Positions 11,001 through 19,663 of a DNA stretch of 64,000 bases are shown one piece after another. Location: NCBI RefSeq assembly GCF_008086175.1, contig NZ_VSKM01000005.1:1-64000 (forward strand), read 5' to 3'. Position numbers and translations under genes: made by a program. Every line of letters starts with the position of its first letter. The first letter of the stretch is position 1. The notes below the pieces were generated by a model, which saw nothing but the letters and a program-made list of their open reading frames with translations, did no database searches and had not been told where the DNA came from. Origin of the DNA: Bizionia saleffrena (GTDB lineage: Bacteria; Bacteroidota; Bacteroidia; Flavobacteriales; Flavobacteriaceae).

Positions 11001-13615
11001 AAGGATCCGTACGCTTTTCCGTCAGGTGATTGTAAACCGACAAATGATTTATAAGGCGCATATTTTTTAGTAAAGGCATCCATTGAAAAATCGCCGCCGT
11101 TCTCGAAAGCACGCACTAAAAATTGAACGTTTAACATTCCGGGGGCATTTTTTCCTACTGAAAGTGAGTTTTCAATTTTCGCAAATCCATCGGCATTAAC
11201 GCGACTTTCAAATACGGAAAGCTCTTCCGAAGAAAAAGTTCTCGAAGGGTCTGAAAACGCATACTTTTTATAGTTAGGAAATGGCTGATACGCATTACTG
11301 AATTTCGCTTTTATTTCTGCTTTAACACTTTTCGCCGCTGCGCCGTGCAACCAATTTACTTGCAACGTACCGTTAAGAGGTTTGCTGCTTGTTAACACCG
11401 CGTCTGTAAAATCGATCTTAATTTTTAAACGGTTGGGCTTAACGGTTTCTACTTTTAACGCTTTGTAAAAGTGAGCGCCACCAACGCTCACTTTGGCATT
11501 CCAGTTTCCGGTTTTACTATCGGTTGTTGTGGGTATAGTAAACGTGTAAAAACTATTCACGTTATTAGCGGTTATTTTTTTGTAGACTAACTTTCCGTTA
11601 GGATTGGTTACTTCCATTTTTATAGGATGCCCTTCTGGTATTGCGTTCGCATTATCATCGAGAATAAACGATAAGTAAATAGAATCTCCAGGTCTCCAAA
11701 CGCCGCGTTCGCCATAAATATAACCTTTTAAGCCACGTTGTAACTGGTTTCCCGAAACATCAAATTTAGATAGGGATAGCGAATTTCCATCGTCCAGTTT
11801 AATGTAAGTCGTATTTTTTCCTTTAGTAACAATAGCGAAGGCTGCACGACTTTTAGTAGCGATAGAAGCTATGCCCACTGTGTTTGTTTTTTTTGACGTT
11901 ATTTTTTGCTGCTGAAAGTTATAGAGTGTTACGCGTGCATTGGGTTCTACGTCGGTATTTAAAATATTTGTAACTGCGAATAAGTAATTAGTATTAGCTC
12001 CTTTTTTTACAATTACACCAAGGTTTGAAGCAATCAGATTTTGAGCGATAACCTTATCTTGGTTGTAATATGCATCGTGGCAAGGGTTATCGCGTTCTCT
12101 CCAATTATAACTATCGTTGCGATAGCTGTAGCCTAGGTTGTCCCAATAGTTTTCTTCCCGCAGATTTTCTTCATCAGGGCTTAATTCATCGTAATTATTA
12201 TAGTCGTCGTCGTATGACGTGTTATAATAATGTTCGTTATTTTCGAGATTGGTTATATTATTAGTCACGTTACAATCGTAAAGCGAATAGTCTTTTTTAA
12301 AACTGATTTCCACTCGGTATATGGCACCAGGATTCGCGTTAAATAATGTCGATAAATCCACGCTATAGGTTTTCCATTTACTAAGATTGGGCTGGCCGTC
12401 CTCGATAAGTGTTATCGTTTTTTTCGCAATGCGGCGGCCGACGTGTCGAATCGCGTAGTTATTGCTGTCTTTTAAATTATTGTCTTGTAAAAATTGAAGC
12501 ACATTATCTTCAAAGATTTTAATAACTCGAATATCAACAGCTTTTAAGTTAATCGCCTCAAAATTAAATTTTAACTGCTCAGAATTTGGTAAAATAACGC
12601 CGCTATTTACTAAACGAACTTCGGGTTTTACCTCTTCAAAAGAAATCAATTCAGAAAACGGTTGCTTTAATTTATAACCATCGGTATTTTGTATGCCTTG
12701 AAACACCTCCACTTGAAAATCTCCGTTAATCTTAGACTGCGGATAGGCTTTTAGAATATTACCATCGACAATATATTTAGGGTTTTTACTATCTTGAATA
12801 CTAATTAACCCATCAAAATTTTGCTGTTTTTTTAAGGGATCAGAAAAGTTAATCGATAAATATTGCTCCGGCTCTTGAATCACATCAATTTTTGTGATGA
12901 TAAAATTATTAATACCAGGAATTAACACGGTGTTTTCACCGTTATTATCTGCTTTAATAGCCTTTCCGTTCCATTCTAAAACTATTTTAGTGTCGTCAAT
13001 TTCGCGATGTATGCTATCAATTTTAAATTCAAAATATTTTGCCGGTTGGCTTAATTCATTCCATTCTACGTTTAGTTTTTTACCATTTTGCGACGCTTCA
13101 ATCAATTGTTTTGCTTGCTTAAGCGCAATATAATCGGCAGATTTTACGGCACCCAGTAGGTATTGCCATTCTTCATTATAAGATTGTAATTCGTTTGTTA
13201 CAATACTAAAATTTGGTGCGATGGTTTTAAACTGGAACGTGTAACTATTATACTCTTCTGGGAGCTCTTTATAAATTTTTCCTAGAAAAATGGTTACGGC
13301 ATATTCGGTGTCTGCCGCTAAAGTTTCGTCTGGAATAAAAGAAAAAGTACGTGAATTATTGGCCACTAATGTGCCCGACACGTGTGGCTGTATAGAGAAA
13401 ATGTCGTCTGTTAGTAGTTCTTTATCTGTTTCCCAACCTTCCACAGGATTGCTTAAGTTTACTTTTATAGGGCTCGAAGCTGAAACTCTACCCGAGGTTG
13501 TATAGCTTATATAATCTCTAAATTTGAATAAATTATCGGTTTCTACAGGTGTCTTTTTACAAGAAAACATAAAGAGGACGTAAAGAAGGAGGCTAAAAAC
13601 GGATTTGATAGACAT
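8036..13615 (-). CDS. Alpha-2-macroglobulin family lipoprotein with thioester
   Basis: This 1859-residue protein begins with a lipoprotein signal (lipobox ending at Cys19, MFSC). The macroglobulin domains and alpha-2-macroglobulin core follow, including the central block ADKEKYNVGETAKITFPSG and the RGLKGYIYGERGVWRPGD motif. The thioester motif GCLEQ is intact (Cys1412, Gln1415), with the alpha-helical toroid behind it. Bacterial alpha-2-macroglobulins of the YfhM class are thought to trap foreign proteases in the periplasm and are usually paired with PBP1C, as here. An Asp/Asn/Tyr-rich insertion at about residues 440-512 (DNA 12080-12290) stands out as low complexity. No thioester loss or frameshift is seen. 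Confidence 0.95.
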   Translation of the reverse strand: MSIKSVFSLLLYVLFMFSCKKTPVETDNLFKFRDYISYTTSGRVSASSPIKVNLSNPVEGWETDKELLTDDIFSIQPHVSGTLVANNSRTFSFIPDETLAADTEYAVTIFLGKIYKELPEEYNSYTFQFKTIAPNFSIVTNELQSYNEEWQYLLGAVKSADYIALKQAKQLIEASQNGKKLNVEWNELSQPAKYFEFKIDSIHREIDDTKIVLEWNGKAIKADNNGENTVLIPGINNFIITKIDVIQEPEQYLSINFSDPLKKQQNFDGLISIQDSKNPKYIVDGNILKAYPQSKINGDFQVEVFQGIQNTDGYKLKQPFSELISFEEVKPEVRLVNSGVILPNSEQLKFNFEAINLKAVDIRVIKIFEDNVLQFLQDNNLKDSNNYAIRHVGRRIAKKTITLIEDGQPNLSKWKTYSVDLSTLFNANPGAIYRVEISFKKDYSLYDCNVTNNITNLENNEHYYNTSYDDDYNNYDELSPDEENLREENYWDNLGYSYRNDSYNWRERDNPCHDAYYNQDKVIAQNLIASNLGVIVKKGANTNYLFAVTNILNTDVEPNARVTLYNFQQQKITSKKTNTVGIASIATKSRAAFAIVTKGKNTTYIKLDDGNSLSLSKFDVSGNQLQRGLKGYIYGERGVWRPGDSIYLSFILDDNANAIPEGHPIKMEVTNPNGKLVYKKITANNVNSFYTFTIPTTTDSKTGNWNAKVSVGGAHFYKALKVETVKPNRLKIKIDFTDAVLTSSKPLNGTLQVNWLHGAAAKSVKAEIKAKFSNAYQPFPNYKKYAFSDPSRTFSSEELSVFESRVNADGFAKIENSLSVGKNAPGMLNVQFLVRAFENGGDFSMDAFTKKYAPYKSFVGLQSPDGKAYGSFFTDEDKTFDIITVNSQGKPIQQNNLEVKVYKVEWRWWWNSSEDNLSKYTSSSYHKPFMETTVNTDAKGKASFKINVPETESGRYLIRVFDPKNGHATGRTAYFYKNWWSKQPSGDKEAAKMLVFAADKEKYNVGETAKITFPSGTAGRALVSIENGTDVLDYKWVETEHGETVVNIPVTKNMTPNAFVNISLLQPHASTANDLPLRLYGVIPLLVEDKNTKLEPIIKMPDVLRPKEDFTVTVSEKNNRAMTYTIAVVEEGLLDLTRFKTPNAWDAFYAREALGVKTWDIFDAVIGAYSGSIEQIFAIGGDGNALAGKAKKANRFKPVVTVLGPFTLKANDKKTHTIKMPNYIGAVRTMVVAGNTEMEAYGSADKSVEVKKPLMILATLPRKLSPGEKVTLPVTVFAMEPRVKNVTLKLKLSNGIAVVGEATKTLSFAKPDEKMTYFQLDVSKAKGINTVEVIASGNGEKASYIVELDVVNPNPITSKALDRTLEKRVSEELNFETFGVIGSNFATVEFSTMPPMDFTRRLQFLIQYPHGCLEQTISAVFPQLYLEAIFDLPIKRKQELHSNIKSAIKRLGNFQRPNGGMSYWIGENYVNDWSTSYAGHFMIEAEKQGYVLPITFKNNWLKYQKETARNWRPSYKTPNSDLAQAYRLYTLALAGSADLSAMNRLNEFTEISNEAKWRLAAAYALAGQIEASNTIAKTATIEFQSPKYNYYTYGSADRNRAMALETMVLTKDKRRHKLAKYLAKNLSSDRWMSTQTTAYSLMAMAKMVTINGGKSLDLQYTMNGKTETIKTNSAIAQRELAVKDGANSLSFKNNQENVVYVRVLNSGKLPLGEEHIEQRGLSVDVAYKDLKGNNIIIDNLKQGEDFMATVTVTNLKDETVNDIALTQIFPSGWEIVNTRFTAYGNSITSQARYTDIRDDRVNFYFDLPSKGKSKGTKTFNVLLNASYLGTYYLPGVQAEAMYDNEFLVRGAGKWISVEK

Positions 13616-13844
13616 TGGTTAAAATTTTTTATAAAACTAAATAAATTAGAGTTATAAAAAACACTTTTTTAGTAATTGTATTTGGACTCGCAAGAATTCG
13701 TAGTGTAACCGATAGTATTTGTTTTATGCTATAATTTAAGCGAGATAATATAGTGTAAAATTGAATAATAACACGTCCTTTTTAAAAAGTAAAGCTTAGG
13801 TTTTTTTTAAGATAGCGATGCCCTGATAAACGGCTAATTATTAC

Positions 13845-13852
13845 TATATTCG
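13845..13852 (+). promoter_or_regulatory. Candidate -7 element for the aldehyde dehydrogenase gene
   Basis: TATATTCG lies 37 bases before the ATG at 13890. It matches the Bacteroidota -7 consensus TAnnTTTG with one change. No convincing -33 TTTG is seen at the right distance. Confidence 0.4.
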
Positions 13853-13889
13853 CATTGATAATTTAATAATTCGTAAAAAACAATTAAAT

Positions 13890-15443
13890 ATGGCAGCAAA
13901 TTTAGCTGATTTCGGAATAAAAGAAGCACTAAGTGAATTAGGTGTAAAAGACATAAATGAAGGATCCTCTACGGGATCAAATAGTTTTTCTAATGGAGAG
14001 CTTATTGAATCATATTCTCCAGTAGATGGAAAATTAATTGCTAAAGTAAAAGCGACGACTCAAGCAGATTACAATAAAGTTATGGATGCTGCAACTTCAG
14101 CTTTTAAAGATTGGAGAACAATGCCAGCGCCACAACGTGGTGAAATCGTTCGTCAATTTGGAGATAAGTTAAGAGAGAAAAAAGAGGCTTTAGGTAAGTT
14201 AGTGTCTTACGAGATGGGTAAATCGTACCAAGAAGGTCTAGGCGAGGTTCAAGAAATGATCGATATCTGCGATTTCGCAGTAGGTTTATCTAGACAATTA
14301 CACGGGTTAACAATGCACTCAGAACGTCCAGGACATAGAATGTACGAGCAGTACCATCCAATGGGAGTTGTCGGTATTATTTCTGCCTTTAACTTTCCAG
14401 TGGCAGTTTGGGCTTGGAACACGGCATTAGCGTGGGTTTGTGGAGATGTTTGCGTATGGAAACCAAGTGAGAAAACACCGTTATGTGGTATCGCTTGTCA
14501 AAATATAGCAGCAGAAGTCTTTAAAGCAAATGGTTTACCAGAAGGAATTAGTAACCTAATTAATGGCGATCATAAGGTTGGTGGAATGATGTCTAAAGAC
14601 AAACGTATGCCTCTACTCTCGGCAACAGGGTCGATTAGAATGGGTAAAAGTGTTGCTCAAGAAGTAGCAGGTCGTTTAGGGAAATCATTATTAGAATTAG
14701 GAGGAAACAACGCTATTATTGTGACTCCAGATGCCGATATTAAAATGACGGTTATTGGTGCTGTATTTGGCGCTGTTGGTACTGCAGGACAACGTTGTAC
14801 CTCTACACGTCGCTTAATTATTCACGAATCTATTTACGATAAAGTAAAAGACGCTGTAGTAAAAGCTTACGGGCAGTTGCGTATCGGGAATCCTTTAGAT
14901 GAAAATAATCACGTAGGACCAATTATCGATAAAGATGCCGTAAAAATGTATCAAGCTGCGTTAGATAAAGTAGTAGAAGAAGGCGGTAACGTCGTGGTTG
15001 AAGGTGGCGTGCTTTCAGGTGAAGGTTACGAGTCTGGTTGTTATGTAAAACCAGCAATTGCTGAAGCTAAAAACGATTACGAAATTGTACAACACGAAAC
15101 ATTTGCACCAGTATTATACTTAATTAAGTACTCTGGAGATGTACACGATGCCTTAGCCTTGCAAAATGGTGTGGGTCAAGGATTATCGTCTGCAATTATG
15201 ACAAATAATTTACGCGAAGCAGAAGCATTCTTATCTGTAGAAGGATCAGATTGTGGTATTTCCAATGTAAACATAGGAACTTCGGGAGCCGAGATTGGTG
15301 GTGCTTTTGGTGGTGAAAAAGATACAGGTGGTGGACGTGAGTCTGGGTCTGATGCTTGGAAAGTATATATGAGACGCCAAACCAATACAATTAATTATAC
15401 TGACGATTTACCTCTTGCCCAAGGTATTAAATTCGATTTGTAG
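13890..15443 (+). CDS. Aldehyde dehydrogenase, ALDH7 (aminoadipate-semialdehyde/piperideine-6-carboxylate) type
   Basis: The protein has 517 residues, full length for an NAD-dependent aldehyde dehydrogenase. Key residues are Asn168 in FNFP, Lys191 in WKPSE, Glu269 in LLELGGN and catalytic Cys303 in GQRCTSTRR. The ELGGNNAI and GQRCTSTRRL blocks and overall layout resemble ALDH7/antiquitin, which oxidises alpha-aminoadipic semialdehyde in lysine breakdown. That substrate is an inference from family similarity and has not been shown here. The gene stands alone between its own promoter region and a strong terminator. It is divergent from the alpha-2-macroglobulin gene. Confidence 0.92.
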   Translation: MAANLADFGIKEALSELGVKDINEGSSTGSNSFSNGELIESYSPVDGKLIAKVKATTQADYNKVMDAATSAFKDWRTMPAPQRGEIVRQFGDKLREKKEALGKLVSYEMGKSYQEGLGEVQEMIDICDFAVGLSRQLHGLTMHSERPGHRMYEQYHPMGVVGIISAFNFPVAVWAWNTALAWVCGDVCVWKPSEKTPLCGIACQNIAAEVFKANGLPEGISNLINGDHKVGGMMSKDKRMPLLSATGSIRMGKSVAQEVAGRLGKSLLELGGNNAIIVTPDADIKMTVIGAVFGAVGTAGQRCTSTRRLIIHESIYDKVKDAVVKAYGQLRIGNPLDENNHVGPIIDKDAVKMYQAALDKVVEEGGNVVVEGGVLSGEGYESGCYVKPAIAEAKNDYEIVQHETFAPVLYLIKYSGDVHDALALQNGVGQGLSSAIMTNNLREAEAFLSVEGSDCGISNVNIGTSGAEIGGAFGGEKDTGGGRESGSDAWKVYMRRQTNTINYTDDLPLAQGIKFDL

Positions 15444-15465
15444 TATTTAGATTCATAATATATTG

Positions 15466-15496
15466 AAAAACCCGCAGCGAAAGCTGCGGGTTTTTT
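15466..15496 (+). terminator. Intrinsic terminator after the aldehyde dehydrogenase gene
   Basis: An eight-base GC-rich stem (CCCGCAGC / GCTGCGGG) closes on a GAAA tetraloop and is followed by six T. An A-run precedes the stem, so it extends to an A-U paired base. It begins 23 bases after the stop codon. Confidence 0.93.
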
Positions 15497-15636
15497 GTTA
15501 TGATAGCTTTATAATAAACGTTTGCCTATGTAATAGTGTTATTGGTCGAATATTAATGAAACATTAAAACAATAGTTGATTTTATGTCAATATTTTTAAT
15601 AACTTAATAGTCAGTAACTTAAAAACAACTGCGAAA

Positions 15637-16569
15637 ATGAGTAAAAAATCAACGTACATCTTAGGTCTTTTTCTAACCATTGCTTTGGGTACTTTTCTGT
15701 TTTATAATTTATGTTGTTCTACTTTGGGCGACGAAGAGGCGCTTCCGGTAATTACGGAGACGATAGTGGCAAAAGAAGAAGTGCAACCAGCAACCAAAAG
15801 TGAGTTCTCGATGGTAGACAATAAAAGTGGAGTATCATTTACGTCAATGGCTAATTTTAATTTCAGATTTTCGAATGCCATAGTGCTAAAACCAGTCGCT
15901 GAAGGATTAAAACGAGAAGTCGATAGATTGTCAACTTTTTTAAGTGAGAATTCTTTAAAGACGGCAGAAATTACTGGATTCTATCGCGGCGATGAAGTGA
16001 ATACTACCGCCTTTCCGAATATAGGTTTGGCGCGCGCAAACGCTGTAAAAAGCTATTTAATATCGCAAGGTGTTTCTTCACGATCTATAAACACCTATGG
16101 AGAATTAAATGAAGATATGGTGCCCAATCAAGAGAATGCTTTCTTTGGCCCTTTAAAGTATGTAGTGTCTACACTTGCTGAAAACGATACGAGCTTAAAG
16201 GACGAATTAAATAAACTCCAAAAGGACATAAAAGAAGACCCTTTAATACTGTATTTTAACATTGGGAATACAGCTATAAACCTCTCTGAAGCACAGCGTG
16301 AAAAAGTAGCCAAAATATCGCGACTTATAGATAAATCTGTAAACGTACAGTTACAAGTGATCGGGCATACAGATAATACTGGCGATCGACAAAATAATAT
16401 CGATTTAGCATTAAAAAGAGCAGGATTTATAAGAGACTATTTTGTAGATAATTTCATCTCGGAAACTAAAATTGAAACCTCTTCAAAAGGTCCAGATGCT
16501 CCTATTGCGAGTAATGATACCGAAGAAGGGCGCTCTAAAAACCGAAGAGTAGTAGTAACCATTAACTAA
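15637..16569 (+). CDS. OmpA-family protein with two OmpA-like domains
   Basis: This 310-residue protein has an N-terminal membrane segment (about 6-30). A first, degenerate OmpA-like region follows (about 65-155, with NFRFSNAIVLKPVAEGL and a repeat of the secondary-structure pattern). The C-terminal OmpA domain is clear (about 225-310: VIGHTDNTGD, NIDLALKRA, GRSKNRRVVVTIN). OmpA domains bind peptidoglycan, so it probably tethers the envelope to the cell wall. It is followed after 14 bases by the helix-hairpin-helix protein gene, apparently in one operon. Two OmpA-like domains in tandem are less usual than one. Confidence 0.88.
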   Translation: MSKKSTYILGLFLTIALGTFLFYNLCCSTLGDEEALPVITETIVAKEEVQPATKSEFSMVDNKSGVSFTSMANFNFRFSNAIVLKPVAEGLKREVDRLSTFLSENSLKTAEITGFYRGDEVNTTAFPNIGLARANAVKSYLISQGVSSRSINTYGELNEDMVPNQENAFFGPLKYVVSTLAENDTSLKDELNKLQKDIKEDPLILYFNIGNTAINLSEAQREKVAKISRLIDKSVNVQLQVIGHTDNTGDRQNNIDLALKRAGFIRDYFVDNFISETKIETSSKGPDAPIASNDTEEGRSKNRRVVVTIN

Positions 16570-16583
16570 AAACCATAAAAATT

Positions 16584-17198
16584 ATGAACTGGTGTATATT
16601 AATTCCTTTAATAGTAGGGCTTTTAAGTGCAATATTTGGATATTTAATAGGTAAGATTTCTGGTGGAACAACCCCGCAAGCGGAAAGACCTAATACCGAT
16701 ATTTATAAAAATAGAATTGCCAAACTAGAAGCCGATTTAGAGGCGTGTAAAGCAAATAGGATCACCGCTGCAAAACCGGCAGGAAAACCATCGGGAGTCG
16801 GAAATTCAGGGGCTGATTCTAGTTTTATGGCTTCAAATTCAGCAAGTCCCAAAGCAAGGGCTAAACCAAATGAAAAACCGCAATCACAAACAACGACACC
16901 AACCTTTGATGCTGTCGCTGCAAAAGCAGCTTTAGGCAAGGTTGTAAAACACAACGATTTAAAAATTGTTGAAGGCGTCGGGCCTAAAATCGCAGAATTA
17001 TTTCATGCTCATAATGTAAAAACTTGGCTTGCTTTATCGCAGTGTAGCGTAGAAAAGTGTACGGAAGTTTTACGAGCTGGAGGTAAGCGTTTCGAAATTC
17101 ATAAACCCTACACTTGGCCGGAGCAAGCAAAATTAGCGCACGAAGGCCAATGGTTAAAATTAAAAGAACGGCAAGACGCTTTAGATAAGGGACAGTAG
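16584..17198 (+). CDS. Membrane-anchored protein with C-terminal helix-hairpin-helix domain
   Basis: The 204 residues start with a membrane segment (about 3-26), then a short coiled stretch and a Lys/Pro/Ser/Ala-rich linker (about 60-110). The C-terminal domain (about 125-200) contains LKIVEGVGPKIAELF, a helix-hairpin-helix motif like that of ribosomal L21-associated and flap-endonuclease-like 5' nuclease family domains. No nuclease active site is visible. It shares an operon with the OmpA-like gene before it and ends in a terminator. The function is unknown; protein or nucleic acid binding by the helix-hairpin-helix is plausible. Confidence 0.75.
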   Translation: MNWCILIPLIVGLLSAIFGYLIGKISGGTTPQAERPNTDIYKNRIAKLEADLEACKANRITAAKPAGKPSGVGNSGADSSFMASNSASPKARAKPNEKPQSQTTTPTFDAVAAKAALGKVVKHNDLKIVEGVGPKIAELFHAHNVKTWLALSQCSVEKCTEVLRAGGKRFEIHKPYTWPEQAKLAHEGQWLKLKERQDALDKGQ

Positions 17199-17222
17199 TT
17201 AAAAGCTGCCGGAATAAATGAC

Positions 17223-17260
17223 AAAAGAGTTCAGTATTTAAAATACCGAACTCTTTTTTT
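17223..17260 (+). terminator. Intrinsic terminator after the OmpA/HhH operon
   Basis: Arms AGAGTTC-GTATTT and AAATACCGAACTCT pair with a single imperfect position and are followed by seven T. The hairpin starts about 25 bases after the stop codon. Confidence 0.88.
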
Positions 17261-17415
17261 GTAATGTAAACCCTGCTTCAATGCCAAATTTTTCTGGGAG
17301 AAACAAGGTTTGTAAAGTTGATTAATAGCTCTGTAAAAATAGTAAATGTGTATATGAATAATTTATGCTAATGTGTGTTTGGTAATAAAAACTGTATAGC
17401 TGGTAACGATTTAAT

Positions 17416-18549
17416 TTAACTGTATTTTACTTTCCTTAGAATCCTAACAGCATCCTTGTAATGTGAGTATACGGCGGTACTATGAGATTTTAAATACGGT
17501 TTAGCTTCTTCAAGTTTATCGATGGCTTCATGAAATAAATTTAAATAGCAGATAAGGTAGGTTGCGGGTAGATTTAATAAATCTTTTTCTTCTTCTTGAT
17601 TAAGTGTAGCGTTTCGTTTTAAACGGTCTATTAGGGCATTATTAATGTTGTAAATATGATGCAGAATTTTCTTATCGAATTGCGGGGCTTCAAAAACGAG
17701 AAGAGACTCTATAGAGTAGCTGAGGTTGTCGTTAAATTGAATGAGGGTTTCTTCCAAAGGGTAATGTTTAAAGTTATCCTGAAGCCCTAAATGTACATAT
17801 TCTATAATTTTAAAGCTGTCCTCCGTCATCGTAATAGATACTTTGTCTAAATTAGAATAAAACAAACGGACTTGCTCATTAATGAGTTCTATATCCACTC
17901 GTGAGAGGTACAATTCGTTTACTGTTTTCTTCTCTTCCGCAGCCCAGCATACCACGAAATACTCTTTAAACACTTTGTATTGCGGATTGTAATCTTTACG
18001 TTTATTCATAAAATCGAAAACACCATCGAGAGTATACCCGATAGTATTCTGCGAATGCTTCTCTATTTCAAAAACCGATTTAGAGTTTACATCGGTAATA
18101 TCACTTTTAAATACTTTGGGCATACTTATGCTGCCTTCTCTAAAAAAGACAGCGCCACCGTAATATTTCCAGATATTTTTTCTAAGCGAGCTTAAACCTT
18201 CGGCTGCTCGAATAGTTACTAATCCTACTACTTTATTTTCAGATAAATGTGGAAACGATACATTTTCGTACTGTATAATGGGCGGATTGTGTAAGTAGGC
18301 ATTAACCAGATTTTGGATTTTAGAATCGTCAAAAAAATCAACGCCAACAATAGCGCTGTCTTCATCTTCAATCCCAATAACAATAAACGAGTTGTTTTTT
18401 GGGTTGCTATTCGCTAAGGCGCACACGTGTTTAAGAAACTTAGCTTTACCTTCTTTATGGCTAATATCAATTTTACGTTTTTTATCGTAAAAACTGTTCT
18501 CGTCGTTATGAGCGAGCAGATTCTTAATAAGTAAACGTTTGTTAATCAT
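17416..18549 (-). CDS. AlbA_2 (Schlafen-type) putative DNA-binding/ATP-binding protein
   Basis: The protein has 377 residues. The N-terminal about 150 residues match the AlbA_2 fold: KEGKAKFLKHVCALANS, then FIVIGIEDEDSAIVGVD and a closing block with GAVFFREGS. Such domains are often annotated as ATP-binding or Schlafen AlbA_2. The remaining about 220 residues are helical and not recognised. It lacks the C-terminal HATPase-like or winged-helix parts common in related regulators. It lies 62 bases downstream of the short-chain dehydrogenase gene and may share its transcript. The biological role is unknown. Confidence 0.75.
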   Translation of the reverse strand: MINKRLLIKNLLAHNDENSFYDKKRKIDISHKEGKAKFLKHVCALANSNPKNNSFIVIGIEDEDSAIVGVDFFDDSKIQNLVNAYLHNPPIIQYENVSFPHLSENKVVGLVTIRAAEGLSSLRKNIWKYYGGAVFFREGSISMPKVFKSDITDVNSKSVFEIEKHSQNTIGYTLDGVFDFMNKRKDYNPQYKVFKEYFVVCWAAEEKKTVNELYLSRVDIELINEQVRLFYSNLDKVSITMTEDSFKIIEYVHLGLQDNFKHYPLEETLIQFNDNLSYSIESLLVFEAPQFDKKILHHIYNINNALIDRLKRNATLNQEEEKDLLNLPATYLICYLNLFHEAIDKLEEAKPYLKSHSTAVYSHYKDAVRILRKVKYS

Positions 18550-18611
18550 AATCTTAAGGAGGTGGCTATCGTGAGTTCTTACCTGTGCTTTTGGTTGATA
18601 TGACGAGTAAG

Positions 18612-19364
18612 TTACAACTCTTTTTTTACCAAAGTAGCACTCGCTTGCGCTGTTGGTAATACTAATAAGTCGGCAATATTTACGTGTGGTGGTCTGGTAA
18701 TTGCAAAATAAATAATATCGGCAATATCTTCTGGTTGTAATGCAGCGAAGCCTTTGTAAACATCGTTAGCACTGTGGTCGCCTTTAAAACGCACTTGCGA
18801 AAATTCGGTTTCTACTAAACCTGGGTTTATAGCGCCGACTTTTATTCCGAAAGGATTTAAATCCATTCGCATGCCTTCAGTTAATGCTAAAACAGCGTGT
18901 TTACTTGCGCAATACACGTTACCTTTTGGGTAGACTTCTTTTCCTGCCGAAGACCCAATGTTTATAATATGCCCCGATTGTCTTTCGGTCATTTGTGGAA
19001 TCACAGCTTTACTCACATAGAGTAATCCTTTAACATTACTATCCATCATCGCGTCCCAGTCGTCCAAATTACCGTCTTGAATTGGGTCTAATCCGTGAGC
19101 GTTTCCTGCGTTGTTAATTAAAATGTCGATGATTTTAAAATCTTCAGGTAAACTGTTTATGGCCTTAAAGACAGCTTCTCTATCTGTGATGTCAAAATTT
19201 AAGGTATGTACTCGGCAGTGATTTTCCAGTTCTTTTTGTAAAGCGTCCAAGCGATCTTGTCGTCTTCCGCATACAATTAATGCGATGCCGTGCTTTGCGA
19301 ATTCGTGAGCTGTGGCTTGTCCTATTCCACTAGTGGCACCTGTAATTAAGGCTGTTTTAGTCAT
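18612..19364 (-). CDS. Short-chain dehydrogenase/reductase (YdfG-like)
   Basis: This 250-residue classical SDR has the nucleotide-binding motif TGATSGIG (8-15), NNAG (84-87), catalytic Ser138 and YCASK (Tyr151, Lys155). The Arg-rich segment CGRRQDR after the second strand suggests NADP preference. It resembles YdfG-type 3-hydroxy acid dehydrogenases, which use serine, allo-threonine or 3-hydroxypropionate; the true substrate cannot be read from sequence. The gene precedes the AlbA_2 gene on the same strand. Confidence 0.9.
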   Translation of the reverse strand: MTKTALITGATSGIGQATAHEFAKHGIALIVCGRRQDRLDALQKELENHCRVHTLNFDITDREAVFKAINSLPEDFKIIDILINNAGNAHGLDPIQDGNLDDWDAMMDSNVKGLLYVSKAVIPQMTERQSGHIINIGSSAGKEVYPKGNVYCASKHAVLALTEGMRMDLNPFGIKVGAINPGLVETEFSQVRFKGDHSANDVYKGFAALQPEDIADIIYFAITRPPHVNIADLLVLPTAQASATLVKKEL

Positions 19365-19663
19365 TATTTTTGTTTTATTAATGTTGAGGATACTAAGAAA
19401 GGTTGTAATTATGCTAAAAAAACAATAAACCTATAGCATTAAAGCGTTTGTTTTTTTTAAATTGTAAACCCAAAATAGTAAAAGTATTCTGTTTTAAGAT
19501 TATGAAGTGATTATTACCAATTGTTATTGATTGTTTAAAAATAAGAACTATTTAATATATAATTGGCTATTATCACAGTAATTTTTAACCAATTATTAAC
19601 ACGGTGTCATTAAAAAAATGAACAATTTGCAGAACTTAAATGCGACTTTTAAAAACTAAGGAA

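Noticed and set aside
15176-15390. Two minus-strand frames inside the aldehyde dehydrogenase gene
   Set aside because: Both are shadows of a well-supported gene with intact catalytic residues.
19640-19663. Eight-residue extension of MoxR
   Set aside because: MRLLKTKE is unlike MoxR N-termini and the ATG at 19664 matches the usual start, preceded by a purine-rich run.
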